From: Nitrosospira lacus
GTDB taxonomy: Bacteria > Pseudomonadota > Gammaproteobacteria > Burkholderiales > Nitrosomonadaceae
NCBI RefSeq assembly: GCF_000355765.4
Contig: NZ_CP021106.3
Coordinates: forward strand, 963,137-1,027,136
Length of the DNA stretch: 64,000 nt
Direction: 5' to 3'
Shown: one piece after another, positions 43,149-54,023 of the stretch
How positions within the stretch are numbered: position 1 is the first letter of the stretch
Layout: the number at the start of each line of letters is the position of its first letter
Notes under the pieces: model-generated
What the model saw: only the letters and a program-made list of their open reading frames with translations
The model's database searches: none
What the model was told of the DNA's origin: nothing
Position numbers and translations under genes: made by a program

Positions 43149-45533
43149 ATGAAATTCTCAGAAAATTGGCTTCGTACCTTCGTTAATCCGCCATTATCTA
43201 CTCGCGAACTCGCCCAAGCACTGACCATGGCGGGTCTGGAAGTGGAAGCCGCCGAGCCTGTCGCCCCGGTCTTCCACAAGGTGGTGGTGGCCGAAGTTCT
43301 GTCAGTGGAAAAACATCCGGATGCCGATCATCTCAATGTTTGCCAAGTGAACGCGGGTCCCGCCGCGAGTAACCAGCCGCTACAAATCGTCTGTGGTGCG
43401 ATGAATGTTCGCGCCGGAATAAAAGTGCCATGTGCCTTGGTCGGTGCGCAACTGCCCGGGGTTGTCATCAAACAGGCGAGGATACGGGGAGTCGAATCCA
43501 CGGGCATGTTGTGTTCAGCCAGGGAACTCGGTTTGGAAGAAACCGGGCCGGGTTTATTGCTGTTGCCTGGTGATGCGCCAGCGGGTGTGGACTTTCGCGA
43601 TTATTACGAGCTCGATGATACCCTTATTACACTCAAGCTGACACCCAACCGTGCCGATTGCCTCGGACTATCCGGAATAGCGCGGGAAGTCGCGGCGATT
43701 ACTTCCGAAATTCTTAACCCGCTTGAAATCGAACCGGTTCAGGATCGGATTGCCGAAAGTCTGGCAGTATACGTGGATGCGCCGGACGCCTGCCCACTTT
43801 ACTGTGGCCGGGTGGTACGTGAAATATCCCTCGACGTTCCCACGCCCCAATGGATGATTCGCCGCCTGGAGCGTAGCGGGATACGCACGATCAACGCGGT
43901 GGTGGACGTGACCAACTATGTCATGCTGGAAACCGGTCAACCGCTTCATGCCTTCGACCTGACCCGGATTGAGGGCGGGCATGCGGGTACGGGTGCAATC
44001 CATGTACGCTATGCCGGATCTGGCGAAACGCTCCAATTGCTGAATGGTGAGGGCCTCGTTTTGCAACCCGACATGCTCGTGATCGCCGATGAGGCCAAGC
44101 CGCTGGCGCTCGCGGGTATCATGGGGGGGAATGAAAGTGGCGTGCAGCAAGGCACAACCGGCCTGTTTCTGGAGAGTGCATTTTTCAGTCAGGAGGTGAT
44201 CGCCGGTAAATCATTCCGCCTGGGTTTCAGTTCCGACTCCGCTCACCGTTTTGAGCGCGGTGTGGATTTTGCCGCCACGCGCGATGCGATGGAACGCGCC
44301 ACGAGCCTGGTGCTCGATATTTGCGGCGGCAGGGCGGGCCCGATTAACGAGGTCAGGGGTAAATTGCCGTCACGCAATCCGATTGATCTGCGGTTGGAAC
44401 GGTCGCGAAGAGTGCTGGGTATAACGCTTGATGAGACCACGGCCGCCGCAATACTACGGCGCCTGCAATTCAATTTTTCCACTACAGCCGGTGTGTTCCG
44501 TGTAGTGCCACCGACTTACCGTTTCGATCTCGCCATAGAAGAAGACCTGATTGAAGAATTGGCGCGCATTTACGGATATAACCATATCCCGGCAGCCTTT
44601 CCCCATGCGGATCTGCGCATGCTGCCCGCACCTGAATCCATGCACGCACCGGCACAATTGCGGCAGATTCTGATAGGACGAGACTACCAGGAAGTCATCA
44701 ACTATGCCTTCGTGGATGCTTCATGGGAATTGGAGCTGTCGGGGGAGGAAGCGCCGGTGGCATTGAGAAATCCGCTATCCAGCCAGATGGATGTGATGCG
44801 TAGCAGCCTGCTTGGCGGCCTTATATCGAACTTGCAATTCAATCTTAATCGCAAACAAGCCAGAGTGCGGCTGTTCGAGATCGGATGTTGTTTCCTGAAA
44901 AAAGGTGAGACTTACGCACAGCCGGAGAAACTGGCCGGACTCAGCTATGGAGACGCCATGGCCGAGCAGTGGGGAATCTCCGCTCGCGGAGTGGATTTTT
45001 ATGACGCGAAGGCGGATATCGAAGCATTATTCTGGCCGGCACTGCCTCATTTTGAAGTGGCTTCTCATCCCACTCTGCATCCCGGTAAGTCGGCCCGAAT
45101 CCGTTTGGGTGAAAGAATCGCCGGCTATGTCGGAGAGCTTCATCCCCGTTGGCGGCAAAAACTTGGTTTGCCTGATTCTGCGGTACTGTTCGAATTGGAT
45201 CTGGACATCTTGCTGACAAGAAAGCTGCCGATGGCTGCGGAGATATCAAAATTTCCGCTGATACGACGCGATATCGCTGTGGTGGTGGCGGAGGAGGTTG
45301 CCGCGCAGGCGCTGTTGGATGGTATGAAAGCGGAAAAATCACCCATGATTCTGGAAATTTCCCTGTTCGATGTGTATCGTGGAAAGGGGATGGAAAATGG
45401 CAAAAAAAGTCTTGCATTCCGTGTGTTATTGCAAGATACTCAAAAAACACTAACTGACGCGGAAGTGGACCTGGTTATGACAAAGTTGATAAATATTCTG
45501 GAAAATCAGTTTGGCGCCAGACTGCGTAATTGA
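43149..45533 (+). CDS. pheT: Phenylalanyl-tRNA synthetase beta subunit
   Basis: The 794-residue beta subunit from ATG 43149 (the frame opens at GTG 43143). The domains in order are an EMAP/tRNA-binding-like region near 40-150 (VEKHPDADHLNVCQVNAG), the B3/B4 editing domain (about 210-400), B5 (ERSRRVLGITLDE), the catalytic-like core, and the C-terminal FDX-ACB anticodon domain (FPLIRRDIAVVVAEEV). There is no close ribosome site before the ATG. It is followed by ihfA. Confidence 0.96.
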   Translation: MKFSENWLRTFVNPPLSTRELAQALTMAGLEVEAAEPVAPVFHKVVVAEVLSVEKHPDADHLNVCQVNAGPAASNQPLQIVCGAMNVRAGIKVPCALVGAQLPGVVIKQARIRGVESTGMLCSARELGLEETGPGLLLLPGDAPAGVDFRDYYELDDTLITLKLTPNRADCLGLSGIAREVAAITSEILNPLEIEPVQDRIAESLAVYVDAPDACPLYCGRVVREISLDVPTPQWMIRRLERSGIRTINAVVDVTNYVMLETGQPLHAFDLTRIEGGHAGTGAIHVRYAGSGETLQLLNGEGLVLQPDMLVIADEAKPLALAGIMGGNESGVQQGTTGLFLESAFFSQEVIAGKSFRLGFSSDSAHRFERGVDFAATRDAMERATSLVLDICGGRAGPINEVRGKLPSRNPIDLRLERSRRVLGITLDETTAAAILRRLQFNFSTTAGVFRVVPPTYRFDLAIEEDLIEELARIYGYNHIPAAFPHADLRMLPAPESMHAPAQLRQILIGRDYQEVINYAFVDASWELELSGEEAPVALRNPLSSQMDVMRSSLLGGLISNLQFNLNRKQARVRLFEIGCCFLKKGETYAQPEKLAGLSYGDAMAEQWGISARGVDFYDAKADIEALFWPALPHFEVASHPTLHPGKSARIRLGERIAGYVGELHPRWRQKLGLPDSAVLFELDLDILLTRKLPMAAEISKFPLIRRDIAVVVAEEVAAQALLDGMKAEKSPMILEISLFDVYRGKGMENGKKSLAFRVLLQDTQKTLTDAEVDLVMTKLINILENQFGARLRN

Positions 45534-45590
45534 AAAGGAATGGCTGATTTAGCCGCATCCAAAAACGTAAATAAACAGGTGAGGGAGAGT

Positions 45591-45899
45591 ATGACCTTAA
45601 CAAAGGCTGAACTGGCGGATTTGCTGTTCGAGAAAGTTGGGTTCAACAAGCGCGAAGCGAAGGATATGGTGGAATCCTTCTACGAGGAGGTTCGCGCCGC
45701 GCTGCAAACTGGAGATGCTGTGAAACTTTCAGGTTTCGGTAATTTCCAATTGCGCGACAAACGGCAACGTCCGGGCCGCAATCCCAAGACCGGTGAAGAA
45801 ATACCCATTACCGCGCGGCGTGTGGTGACCTTCCACGCCAGCCAGAAACTGAAGGCAATGGTTGAAAAAAACCAGCATGGAAAACATAACGCCCAGTAG
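45591..45899 (+). CDS. ihfA: Integration host factor alpha subunit
   Basis: DNA-bending nucleoid protein. ATG 45591 (GGGAG 3-6 nt upstream) gives 102 residues: [23 protein letters not shown], the beta arms with [26 protein letters not shown] and the C-terminal [14 protein letters not shown]. An ATG at 45540, 7 bp after pheT, would add 17 residues. The IHF fold starts at MTLTKAEL, so I prefer the inner start. The pheT-ihfA-merR order is conserved in proteobacteria. Confidence 0.95.
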   Translation: MTLTKAELADLLFEKVGFNKREAKDMVESFYEEVRAALQTGDAVKLSGFGNFQLRDKRQRPGRNPKTGEEIPITARRVVTFHASQKLKAMVEKNQHGKHNAQ

Positions 45900-46257
45900 C
45901 GCTTTAATGCCCATTCCGGCGAAGCGTTATTTCACGATTGGCGAGGTTAGCGAGTTGTGTGGCGTCAAACCGCATGTGTTGCGCTATTGGGAACAGGAAT
46001 TTGCGCAGTTGAAGCCTGTCAAACGACGGGGCAACCGCCGATATTATCAGCACCATGAAGTGCTGCTGGTTCGCCGTATTCGGGAATTACTTTACGAGCA
46101 TGGTTTTACCATCCACGGCGCTCGCAGCCGTCTGGGACAAAATATGTTCGAGCCGGCATTGGCTAATGCTGCCGCAGCCGTAACCTTTTCCCCGACAGTC
46201 GATTTGACATTGCTGCGAGGCGAGATCAAAAGTGTTGTGTCGCTGCTTCGGTCTTAG
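45877..46257 (+). CDS. MerR-family regulator
   Basis: A 126-residue protein starting inside the ihfA 3' end (23-bp overlap), so probably translationally coupled. The winged helix-turn-helix is [26 protein letters not shown], then [22 protein letters not shown] short helix and a variable C-terminus without the metal-binding cysteines of MerR or CueR follow. This is the small MerR-like protein commonly found after ihfA; its ligand and targets are unknown. The frame extends to 45862. Confidence 0.88.
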   Translation: MENITPSSALMPIPAKRYFTIGEVSELCGVKPHVLRYWEQEFAQLKPVKRRGNRRYYQHHEVLLVRRIRELLYEHGFTIHGARSRLGQNMFEPALANAAAAVTFSPTVDLTLLRGEIKSVVSLLRS

Positions 46258-46606
46258 CGAATCTCGGAATAAATCCTCAGTGAGTCCGCGCCAAATCGCT
46301 TTTAGCTTCGATTCTTCAAGTCCCGTAGGCCGATAGCGACCTATTCCGTTGAAAATCCGACGAAATTTTCGTCGTAGATTCTGGGCGGTCGCCGCCAATA
46401 GAAACTCATCTGCGCACGCACCGCCGAGGCCACGTAATCGCAATCGATCCAGTTCCAGGATGCGCTTGAGGTGGGCAAACAGCATCTCCCTTTCTTTCTG
46501 TCCTTGCGTGATTGTTGGTATGAGCAGTTCTTGCTGCTAGATTGAGAGTGATGTATTCATTACTCAATGTATTACTTAAACGGGGAGACCTCTTAGCGAG
46601 ATTTCC
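46258..46606. other. Stretch with an IS scar before the P-type ATPase
   Basis: 350 bp containing the transposase fragment (46360-46536). It also has a CGACGAAATTTTCGTCG palindrome at about 46358-46374, near the point where transposase similarity fades. The remaining 70 bp are the upstream region of the ATPase gene. Confidence 0.4.
46360..46536 (-). pseudogene. C-terminal fragment of an IS1182-like transposase
   Basis: The minus strand reads QQELLIPTITQGQKEREM, then LFAHLKRILELDRLRLRG and DEFLLAATAQNLRR. This is the ending typical of IS1182-group DDE transposases as I know them. A TAG (46537-46539) stands just before it and no catalytic domain is present, so only a scar of about 55 codons remains. 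Confidence 0.7.
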
Positions 46607-49309
46607 ATGAGAATCCATCAGTTGTCTCCGCTTGATGCCGTCGCGAGCCTGAAAAGCACTGCGGCAGGTCTATGCTGCGCTGAAGTTGAACGCCGGCTGC
46701 ACGAATATGGCCGCAACGAGGTGGAGAAAGTGGTTCGCGCGCCTGTGTGGCTCCGCTTCATCAAGGAGTTCACAACTTTTTTTTCGCTGATCTTGTGGGT
46801 TGCCGCGGGACTGGCTTTTTTTGCTGACTGGAGTGATCCCGGCCAGGATATGGCGAAAGTTGGCTACGCCATCGTGACCGTGATCCTGGTGAGCGGGCTG
46901 TTTTCCTTCTGGCAGGAGTATCGCGTCGAACAAACGCTTGCGGCGTTGCGCAAACTGCTGCCGCAACAGGCCCAGGTATTGCGCGAAGGCAAGGTTACGC
47001 GAGTGCCTGCGGAGCAACTGGTCCCCGGAGATATCGTCCACCTGGAGCAGGGTGATAAGATCCCCGCGGACTGTCGGCTGATCGAGGCATTTGGCGCACG
47101 AGTCAATAATGCGGCCGTCACGGGTGAATCGCTGCCCAAAATGCGTGAGGCAGGCCCATCCGAAGCGGACAACTTGATCGATAGCAAGAACATCGTGCTT
47201 GCCGGCACCTTGATGGTATCCGGGCAGGCCAAGGTCGTTGTTTTCGCTACCGGGGTGCACACCGAATTCGGCAAGATCGCGCATCTAACCCAAACGGCCG
47301 GAGAGGAGGTCTCGCCGCTGCGCAAGGAGATCGCACACTTAAGCCGCTTGACCGCAATTCTCGCGGTACTGATCGGTCTCCTGTTCTTCTCACTCGGCTG
47401 GATGATTGGCATTCCATTCTGGAAAGCCTTTATTTTCGCGATTGGCATTATCGTCGCCATGGTGCCAGAAGGGTTGCTCCCCACGTTGACCTTGGCGCTC
47501 GTGCTAGCCACACAGCGCATGGCAAAACGCAACGTCCTTATCCGCTATCTGCCCTCGGTCGAGACACTTGGCTCAACGACGGTAATTTGCACCGATAAGA
47601 CCGGTACGCTGACCCAAGGCAACATGATGGTCCGGCGACTCTATCTAGGCAAAACTCTCGATTCGCCTGCCGGAGTAAAAGAAAAAAAGGGCCTTGTAGA
47701 TCTCTATCAGCCCTTCTTCCTGACTGCCTGGATGTGCCACGATCTGAAGGAAACAGGAGGTCACGGAAAATCGGCCTTTCTGGGCGATCCCATGGAAGTC
47801 GCGCTGGTGGAAATGGCACGGGACCTCGGTTCCGGTCTTCCCGTCTATCCGCGATTGGACGAGATTGCGTTCGATGCCGACCGCATGCGGTTATCCACCG
47901 TGCACCAAGCGCCTGAAGGTGCAGTCCTTTATTGCAAAGGTGCGCCCGAGTCAGTGCTTCCTCTTTGCCAGCACGTTATCATTGACGGCGAGATTCAGCT
48001 CCTTGACATCGAGATAAAAGCGAGCATCGTGCAAGCGCAGGATGCGATGGCGTACCAGGGCCTGCGGGTGCTAGCGTTCGCCTGCAGGAAGCTGGCCGTG
48101 GGTTATGATCGGGAGAGGCTGGAGGAGGACCTGGTTTTTGTGGGGCTGGCGGGACTGGAAGACCCACCCAGGCCCGAAGTGCCGGAAGCACTCCGCAAAT
48201 GCCAAGAGGCTGGGATCAAAGTAATCATGGTTACTGGCGATCACCCCGGGACCGCCACGGCGATCGCCCGCGAAATAGGAATGGTTAAGTCCGACAATCC
48301 AACCATCATTACTGGAGAACAGCTCAGGCGGTTCTCAAGCATCCAGCTGCAGCTTGCCTTGGACGCACAAGAGGTCATCTTCGCGCGGGTCGTCGCCGAC
48401 CAGAAGATGCGAATCGTCGAGGCATTGAAGAAAAAGAGGCATATCGTGGCCGTCACCGGCGACGGCGTCAATGATGCGCCAGCGCTGAAGGCTGCGCATA
48501 TCGGTATCGCCATGGGCATTGCCGGCACGGACGTGGCTAAGGAGGCAGCCGACATGGTGCTACTGGACGACAATTTTGCCAGCATCGTAAATGCAATCGA
48601 GGAGGGACGCGCTGTATTCGAAAATATCCGTAAATTCCTCACTTACGTCCTGGTCCACAATGTTGCCGAGTTGATTCCTTACCTTGGTTTCCTGCTCTTC
48701 AAAATACCCTTGGCGTTGACGCCGATCCAAGCGCTGTCCATCGACATGGGGTCCGACACGCTTGCCGCCCTCGGCCTTGGTATCGAACGACCCGACCCGC
48801 AGATCATGCGGCGTCCTCCTCGCCCGCAGAGCGAAAGGCTTATGAACTGGCCCTTGGCATTCCGCGCCTATCTCTTTTTGGGTCTGATCGAGGCAGCTGC
48901 CGCCATGGCGGCCTTTTTCTTTGTTCTTAACGGTGCCGGATGGAAGTATGGCCAGAACCTGGCGGCCCAGGATCCCGTCTACATGCAAGCCACTACCGCT
49001 TGCTTGAGCACCATAATTGTGATGCAGATCGTAAACGTGTTCCTATGCAGAAGCGCGACCCGGTCAGTCTTTTCAACCGGATTTCTTGGCAATTCGCTGA
49101 TTATTTTAGGGGTGATATCGGAAATTGCCATTCTCTTGTTGATCAACTATACGCCTTGGGGAAATTCTTTCCTCGGAACGGCGCCCATTGGAGAAGAGGT
49201 CTGGGGTTTCGTCATTCCTTTCGCGGCAGCCATGTTCATCTTGGAGGAGCTGCGCAAGTGGCTTGCACGCAAGAGGCTGCTCAATCCTTCTTCCCGAAGT
49301 GATGTCTGA
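46607..49309 (+). CDS. P-type cation-transporting ATPase (type II)
   Basis: A 900-residue ion pump in the inner membrane. An N-terminal cation-ATPase domain is at about 1-70. The actuator motif TGES is at 172-175, M4 contains VPEGLLPTLTLAL (286-298), and the phosphorylation motif CTDKTGTLTQGN holds Asp330. Next are the nucleotide domain with KGAPE, MVTGDHPGTA and VTGDGVNDAPALKAAHIGIAMG, and about six C-terminal helices. The PEGLLPT form of M4 resembles Na/K-type and related bacterial pumps more than PEGLP-type Ca pumps. The ion is not determined. The gene stands between an IS scar and a lipoprotein gene, not in an operon. Confidence 0.9.
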   Translation: MRIHQLSPLDAVASLKSTAAGLCCAEVERRLHEYGRNEVEKVVRAPVWLRFIKEFTTFFSLILWVAAGLAFFADWSDPGQDMAKVGYAIVTVILVSGLFSFWQEYRVEQTLAALRKLLPQQAQVLREGKVTRVPAEQLVPGDIVHLEQGDKIPADCRLIEAFGARVNNAAVTGESLPKMREAGPSEADNLIDSKNIVLAGTLMVSGQAKVVVFATGVHTEFGKIAHLTQTAGEEVSPLRKEIAHLSRLTAILAVLIGLLFFSLGWMIGIPFWKAFIFAIGIIVAMVPEGLLPTLTLALVLATQRMAKRNVLIRYLPSVETLGSTTVICTDKTGTLTQGNMMVRRLYLGKTLDSPAGVKEKKGLVDLYQPFFLTAWMCHDLKETGGHGKSAFLGDPMEVALVEMARDLGSGLPVYPRLDEIAFDADRMRLSTVHQAPEGAVLYCKGAPESVLPLCQHVIIDGEIQLLDIEIKASIVQAQDAMAYQGLRVLAFACRKLAVGYDRERLEEDLVFVGLAGLEDPPRPEVPEALRKCQEAGIKVIMVTGDHPGTATAIAREIGMVKSDNPTIITGEQLRRFSSIQLQLALDAQEVIFARVVADQKMRIVEALKKKRHIVAVTGDGVNDAPALKAAHIGIAMGIAGTDVAKEAADMVLLDDNFASIVNAIEEGRAVFENIRKFLTYVLVHNVAELIPYLGFLLFKIPLALTPIQALSIDMGSDTLAALGLGIERPDPQIMRRPPRPQSERLMNWPLAFRAYLFLGLIEAAAAMAAFFFVLNGAGWKYGQNLAAQDPVYMQATTACLSTIIVMQIVNVFLCRSATRSVFSTGFLGNSLIILGVISEIAILLLINYTPWGNSFLGTAPIGEEVWGFVIPFAAAMFILEELRKWLARKRLLNPSSRSDV

Positions 49310-49402
49310 ATCGTCCCGGCCTTGGATTTGGATGGCTGCAACTGGCACGGAACTCCCTGTCGCGATGGCCTCTTCAAGGGTGAATCCAGTGTCTACCACT
49401 GG

Positions 49403-49978
49403 TTACTGAATTACGCGCGGATGGCTGCCTCTCCTCAGCGCCTGAATGGCTTCTTCCCTATTTCTTACCATAATATTAGCCGGGCAGAAGAAATATCTGG
49501 AAAGCGCGCGTTGCGCATAATGCTGGGATATATCTTCGAGTTCCTCCCATTTCGATATCCTTGTCCGTACCCAGGTCTTATCGTCACGGCCAATGGCGTA
49601 GAGCCTTTTTTCGGTGACCTGAAATTTCAATATTAATATTTCCGCTCTCACACTCTCTCTCGCACCATCGGTTGCACATCGCATACCCTCGTAGCTTATG
49701 TTCATCGCTCCTTCGGGTGACTTGATTACCAGGGTGTAGCGCACTATGCCATCCTCTCCCACCGCGATGGAGGGAGCATCAATGTAATGAAGATTATCGC
49801 TGGCAGGGCCGGCGTCAAATGGCAGCAGATTCTCCGTCTTGGGGTAGGCCGGCAGTTGTGCCTGCAGTTCAGCCCAGGATTTGCCACCATCAAATTCACT
49901 ATCGAATCCCTTCAACCCCTTCTGGGGTGCACATGCTGCGAGCGGCAGACAGCATAGCCATAACAGAATTTTTTTCAT
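49403..49978 (-). CDS. CNP1-like family lipoprotein
   Basis: A 191-residue lipoprotein: the signal KKILLWLCCLPLAAC puts the lipidated Cys at 16. The body matches the CNP1-like family of beta-proteobacteria as I recognise it, with WAELQAQLPAYPKTENLLPF, SIAVGEDGIVRYTLVI, NISYEGMRCATDGARE and a C-terminal YFFCPANIMVRN. Function unknown. It converges with the ATPase gene; no terminator is obvious in the 93 bp between them. Confidence 0.82.
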   Translation of the reverse strand: MKKILLWLCCLPLAACAPQKGLKGFDSEFDGGKSWAELQAQLPAYPKTENLLPFDAGPASDNLHYIDAPSIAVGEDGIVRYTLVIKSPEGAMNISYEGMRCATDGARESVRAEILILKFQVTEKRLYAIGRDDKTWVRTRISKWEELEDISQHYAQRALSRYFFCPANIMVRNREEAIQALRRGSHPRVIQ

Positions 49979-50254
49979 GAAAGAACTCGGCAGTGTCCGG
50001 TTAGCTTACAGCGTTATAACATACATCTGCGTTGTGATTCAGCCGTTCCGGAGGCGCGAATGGCAGTCCTGGAGTGGAATCGACCCTTCTCGTCTTCGCT
50101 TCCCTGACTATGGGTCTTGCCTCGTGAAGCCTCTATTGCACCCTGCGACCACGTCGGGGACTTATTCACAGATCCTTGTTTATTTCACGCCTTATCCCAC
50201 TGGGCATCAATAGAGGTTCCTCATCTCTTGGCTTGTTTGCTATAATTTATGCTT
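49979..50254. other. Stretch upstream of tRNA-Pro
   Basis: 276 bp with no supported gene. A consensus -10 box TATAAT at 50241-50246, 9 nt before the tRNA 5' end, probably belongs to the tRNA promoter. No good -35 is visible. Confidence 0.4.
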
Positions 50255-50332
<78 letters not shown>

Positions 50333-50415
50333 TCAGATCCGCAAGTCGATTGTTTTTTCAAGCATATGCTTGCCCCCTGATAAGTAACACAATCACCTGG
50401 GTATATTCGAATCGA

Positions 50416-51159
50416 ATGCGCATATTGCTCAGCAATGACGACGGGTATTTTGCGCCAGGCCTTGCCTGTCTTGCGGAAGCGCTTTCCACTATCGCGGATA
50501 TCATCGTGGTCGCACCGGAGCGTGACCGGAGTGGCGCCAGTAATTCCCTTACGCTGGATCGCCCGCTTAATCTGCGCAAGTCCCACAATGGCTTCTACTA
50601 CGTGAATGGCACACCCACGGATTGCGTGCATCTGGCGGTTACGGGCATGCTGGATACATTGCCTGACATGGTCGTATCCGGCATCAATGATGGTGCCAAC
50701 ATGGGTGACGATACGGTTTATTCCGGGACGGTAGCCGCCGCCACCGAAGGCTTTTTGCTGGGTGTCCCCTCCCTCGCCGTTTCCCTCGCCAGTTTATCCG
50801 CCGGGAATTTCGCTACCGCCGCACGTATTGCAACAGAAATGGTGCAACGTTTTGAGAGCGATAGGCTCCACGGGCCGGTATTACTCAACGTCAATGTGCC
50901 CGATGTTCCCTATGACGAATTGCAAGGCATGGAGGTAACCCGGCTTGGCCGCCGCCACAAGGCCGAAGCGGTAGTCAAATCGAAAAGTCCACGGGGTGAA
51001 ACAGTTTACTGGGTAGGTGCTGCGGGATCTGCCCAGGATGCTGGAGAAGGTACGGATTTTCTTGCGATCGAGCGTAACCGGGTATCGGTAACACCGTTAC
51101 AAATCGACCTGACCCGCTATGGGCAGTTGGATGCGGTAAAACAGTGGTTGAAGTTGTAG
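50416..51159 (+). CDS. surE: 5'-nucleotidase SurE
   Basis: Metal-dependent nucleoside 5'-monophosphate phosphatase linked to stationary-phase survival. From ATG 50416 it is 247 residues: [16 protein letters not shown] (metal-binding Asp pair), [24 protein letters not shown], and [26 protein letters not shown]. It is first of the conserved surE-pcm-nlpD-rpoS series, 85 bp after tRNA-Pro. Upstream extension to 50287 would run through the tRNA and is excluded. Confidence 0.97.
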   Translation: MRILLSNDDGYFAPGLACLAEALSTIADIIVVAPERDRSGASNSLTLDRPLNLRKSHNGFYYVNGTPTDCVHLAVTGMLDTLPDMVVSGINDGANMGDDTVYSGTVAAATEGFLLGVPSLAVSLASLSAGNFATAARIATEMVQRFESDRLHGPVLLNVNVPDVPYDELQGMEVTRLGRRHKAEAVVKSKSPRGETVYWVGAAGSAQDAGEGTDFLAIERNRVSVTPLQIDLTRYGQLDAVKQWLKL

Positions 51160-51224
51160 TAAAAGCATTTTTACGTCGTGTTATATGGTGACAAGCCATC
51201 TGTTCAAGTTCAAGGTACTTTAGT

Positions 51225-51887
51225 TTGAACACTCATCATTCCGGAATCGGTATGACGTCCCAGCGTACTCGCGGCCGCATGATCGAGCGTCTGCGCAAGC
51301 AAGGAATCGTTGATGAAGTGGTTCTGGGTGCGATGAGCGCCATTCCCCGTCACATTTTTATTGAAGAGGTTCTGGCCAGTCGCGCCTATGATGATACTGC
51401 CTTGCCGATCAATTTTGGGCAGACCATTTCCAGCCCATTTATTGTGGCGCGTATGAGCGAGTTGCTACGCGCAGGTTCCGGTCTCGGTAAAGTGTTGGAA
51501 ATTGGCTCGGGCTGCGGTTATCAGACAGCTATACTGGCACAACTTGCACGCGAAGTTTATTCGATCGAACGCATCGGGCCGTTGTTGACCCGTGCACGCG
51601 TCCGGCTGAGGCAGCTGCGTCTCGGCAATGTTCGTCTGAAACATGCCGATGGTCTGCTCGGACTGCCGGAATTCGCGCCGTTCGACGGCATTATCCTCAC
51701 AGCGGCGACCGCGCACATTCCCCCGTCATTGCTTGAGCAATTGGCGGTTGGCGGTAGAATGGTTTTCCCAAAAGGAAGTCAGGAGCAGTTTCTGTGCGTT
51801 ATCGCACATAATTCTCAGGGCTACACTGAGACAATATTAGATGAGGTCAGGTTCGTACCGCTGCTGCCGGGTATCTTGAAAGGTTAA
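51225..51887 (+). CDS. pcm: Protein-L-isoaspartate O-methyltransferase
   Basis: Repairs isoaspartyl damage in aged proteins using SAM. The 220 residues contain [22 protein letters not shown], the substrate motif [13 protein letters not shown], the SAM motif [18 protein letters not shown] and the post-motif [13 protein letters not shown]. The start is TTG 51225, or ATG 51252 in the same frame. It is the second gene of the surE-rpoS series. No strong ribosome site is visible. Confidence 0.96.
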   Translation: MNTHHSGIGMTSQRTRGRMIERLRKQGIVDEVVLGAMSAIPRHIFIEEVLASRAYDDTALPINFGQTISSPFIVARMSELLRAGSGLGKVLEIGSGCGYQTAILAQLAREVYSIERIGPLLTRARVRLRQLRLGNVRLKHADGLLGLPEFAPFDGIILTAATAHIPPSLLEQLAVGGRMVFPKGSQEQFLCVIAHNSQGYTETILDEVRFVPLLPGILKG

Positions 51888-51973
51888 GCACGCATAACAA
51901 GCGATAAGGAATGACAAGTAAAGGAATCGAGTAGAATTTCTCGAACCATGGCGAACTACCTCTGGCAATCATC

Positions 51974-52996
51974 ATGAGCTCCATGCTTACATTTCCTCCA
52001 CGGAGGTCTTTTTTCCCCGGACGCTATTGTCTCTCTCTCACCTTTTTACTGCTGATTGCAGGCTGTGAGTCTACTCCGCACCGTGCACCGGTGATTGACA
52101 GCTCCGCAGTGGAGTCTCGGGAAAGTAAAACCGGTGCAGACGCGGAAGCAGCCGATCAGCGCTCCGGGTTCCATACCGTACAAAAAGGGGATACGCTCTA
52201 CAGCATCGCGCGGAGCCGCGGTATTGATCAAAAGGATCTAGCGGAATGGAATAACATCCAGGATCCTACCACCATCCACATCGGCCAACAACTCACGTTA
52301 TCTTCGCCATCCCGCCTGTCACAACCTTCCCTGTTTGCGCTTCCTCCGCCGATGCCGCCAGCGGCGGCTGTAGTGGCTGCACCTAATGCCGTACCCATAC
52401 CATCACTCGAAGAAAAGCCGGGGATTAATACCGATAAGCTTAAAGTCGAACCCAAGGCATTCAAGCTGGCGTATTCGGAACAAGCCGTGGCGCAGTTGAA
52501 GGGATCGGCGGTTGTCCCCCCGATAGTTGTTGCGAAGGCGGCTCCCGTGACTGAAAAGAATGTGGGTACCGAAATCAGTCCGGTAGCGCCCGTGGCGCCC
52601 GCAGCGGAGGCTATGGATAATGTCGATCGCGTGGAATGGATCTGGCCGGCCAAAGGCAAGATACTCGAGGGGTTCTCGGAAATTACCAAAGGTATCGATA
52701 TCGCGGGCAATCCGGGACAATCGGTAGCAGCATCGGCTGGAGGCAAGGTGGTATACAGCGGCGCGGGACTGCGAGGTTATGGCAAGCTCATTATCATCAA
52801 GCATAACAATACCTATCTGAGTGCTTATGCCCACAATGACAAAATTCTGGTGAAGGAAGGACAAACAGTAACCAAAGGACAGAAAATCGCTGAAATGGGA
52901 AATACCGATACCACCGTGGTAAAGCTCCACTTCGAGATTCGCAAGAATGGAAAACCGGTGGATCCGCTAAAATATTTGCCAGAGTTATCCGGATGA
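51974..52996 (+). CDS. nlpD: Murein-hydrolase activator lipoprotein NlpD
   Basis: The 340-residue lipoprotein has lipobox LLIAGC with Cys31. A LysM domain at about 66-110 ([19 protein letters not shown]) is followed by a Pro/Ala linker and a C-terminal M23 fold ([20 protein letters not shown], then [18 protein letters not shown]). The M23 zinc site is degenerate: KGIDIAG replaces HxGxD, and LHFEI has a single His. So it is predicted to activate amidases rather than cut murein, as in E. coli. The stop overlaps the rpoS ATG by 4 nt; in E. coli the main rpoS promoter lies inside nlpD. Confidence 0.95.
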   Translation: MSSMLTFPPRRSFFPGRYCLSLTFLLLIAGCESTPHRAPVIDSSAVESRESKTGADAEAADQRSGFHTVQKGDTLYSIARSRGIDQKDLAEWNNIQDPTTIHIGQQLTLSSPSRLSQPSLFALPPPMPPAAAVVAAPNAVPIPSLEEKPGINTDKLKVEPKAFKLAYSEQAVAQLKGSAVVPPIVVAKAAPVTEKNVGTEISPVAPVAPAAEAMDNVDRVEWIWPAKGKILEGFSEITKGIDIAGNPGQSVAASAGGKVVYSGAGLRGYGKLIIIKHNNTYLSAYAHNDKILVKEGQTVTKGQKIAEMGNTDTTVVKLHFEIRKNGKPVDPLKYLPELSG

Positions 52997-53949
52997 GCCA
53001 ACGCAACTATGACGATGACGAGCCTTTCGATACGAACCCGGTGGAACCGGATGAGGTAACGCCTGACGTCGCCACGGAAAAAATCTCCAATGCCGGAAAC
53101 GAAACATTCGGCGACGTCCTGCTGACCGACGTCACTCAAATTTATTTCAACGAGATTGGCCATAATGCCCTGTTGAGTGCACGGGAGGAGGCGGTGCTGA
53201 CACGCCTTGTCAGGCAGAATGATTTCGATGCGCGTCAGAAAATGATTGAGTGCAATCTGCGGCTGGTGGTGAACATCGCCAAACACTATACCAATCATGG
53301 TGTTGCGCTGCTGGATCTGATCGAAGAAGGCAACATGGGAATGATGCACGCGCTGGACAAATTTGACCCGGAACGCGGGTTCCGTTTTTCAACTTATGCC
53401 ACGTGGTGGATACGCCAGAATATTGAGCGCTGTATTATGAACCAGTCTCGCACGATTCGGCTGCCGGTGCATGTCATCAAGGATTTGAACGTTATTCTGC
53501 AAGCGTCCCGCCATCTGGAGGCGCATACCGGAAAGGACCCCAAACCGGAAGATGTCGCGTATTTACTGGGACGCCCGGTAAAGGAAGTGCAGCGGATGCT
53601 GTCCCTGAACGCGAGCATGATGTCATTGGACGCGCCACTTGATGTCGACCCGTTGCTGTGCATTGGCGATGTCATGGCGGATGACAACACTCCCGGTCCC
53701 GATCTCATGCTGGAGCAGTCCGAGATCAAGAATCGTTTGCGCGAGTGGCTTGGCCGGTTGAATGACAAACAGCGATATATCATCGAGCAGCGTTACGGGC
53801 TCAATGGGAATGATATTCAAACACTGGAGCAACTGGCGAAGCATCTCGATCTTACCCGCGAGCGCGTACGGCAGATTCAGTTGGAAGCGCTGCAAACATT
53901 GCGCGTAATGTTAAGGGGCGATGGTGTATCAAGGGATGGGGTGTTTTAG
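52993..53949 (+). CDS. rpoS: Stationary-phase sigma factor RpoS
   Basis: The 318-residue group 2 sigma factor has an acidic N-terminus and region 1.2/2 ([76 protein letters not shown]). Region 3 is [15 protein letters not shown], and region 4 is [16 protein letters not shown], then [16 protein letters not shown]. The ATGA overlap with nlpD implies coupling. Position and short N-terminus distinguish it from RpoD. Confidence 0.97.
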   Translation: MSQRNYDDDEPFDTNPVEPDEVTPDVATEKISNAGNETFGDVLLTDVTQIYFNEIGHNALLSAREEAVLTRLVRQNDFDARQKMIECNLRLVVNIAKHYTNHGVALLDLIEEGNMGMMHALDKFDPERGFRFSTYATWWIRQNIERCIMNQSRTIRLPVHVIKDLNVILQASRHLEAHTGKDPKPEDVAYLLGRPVKEVQRMLSLNASMMSLDAPLDVDPLLCIGDVMADDNTPGPDLMLEQSEIKNRLREWLGRLNDKQRYIIEQRYGLNGNDIQTLEQLAKHLDLTRERVRQIQLEALQTLRVMLRGDGVSRDGVF

Positions 53950-54023
53950 GGGTACGGGAGCGCTGAACCCGATTGAACGTTTAGTCAAATAACTTGTGAC
54001 ATTTTTTTATGTTTAAAGTAGAA

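Noticed and set aside
46087-46257. Minus-strand frame extension of the transposase fragment
   Set aside because: Below about 46360 the reading no longer resembles a transposase and is antisense to the MerR-type gene.
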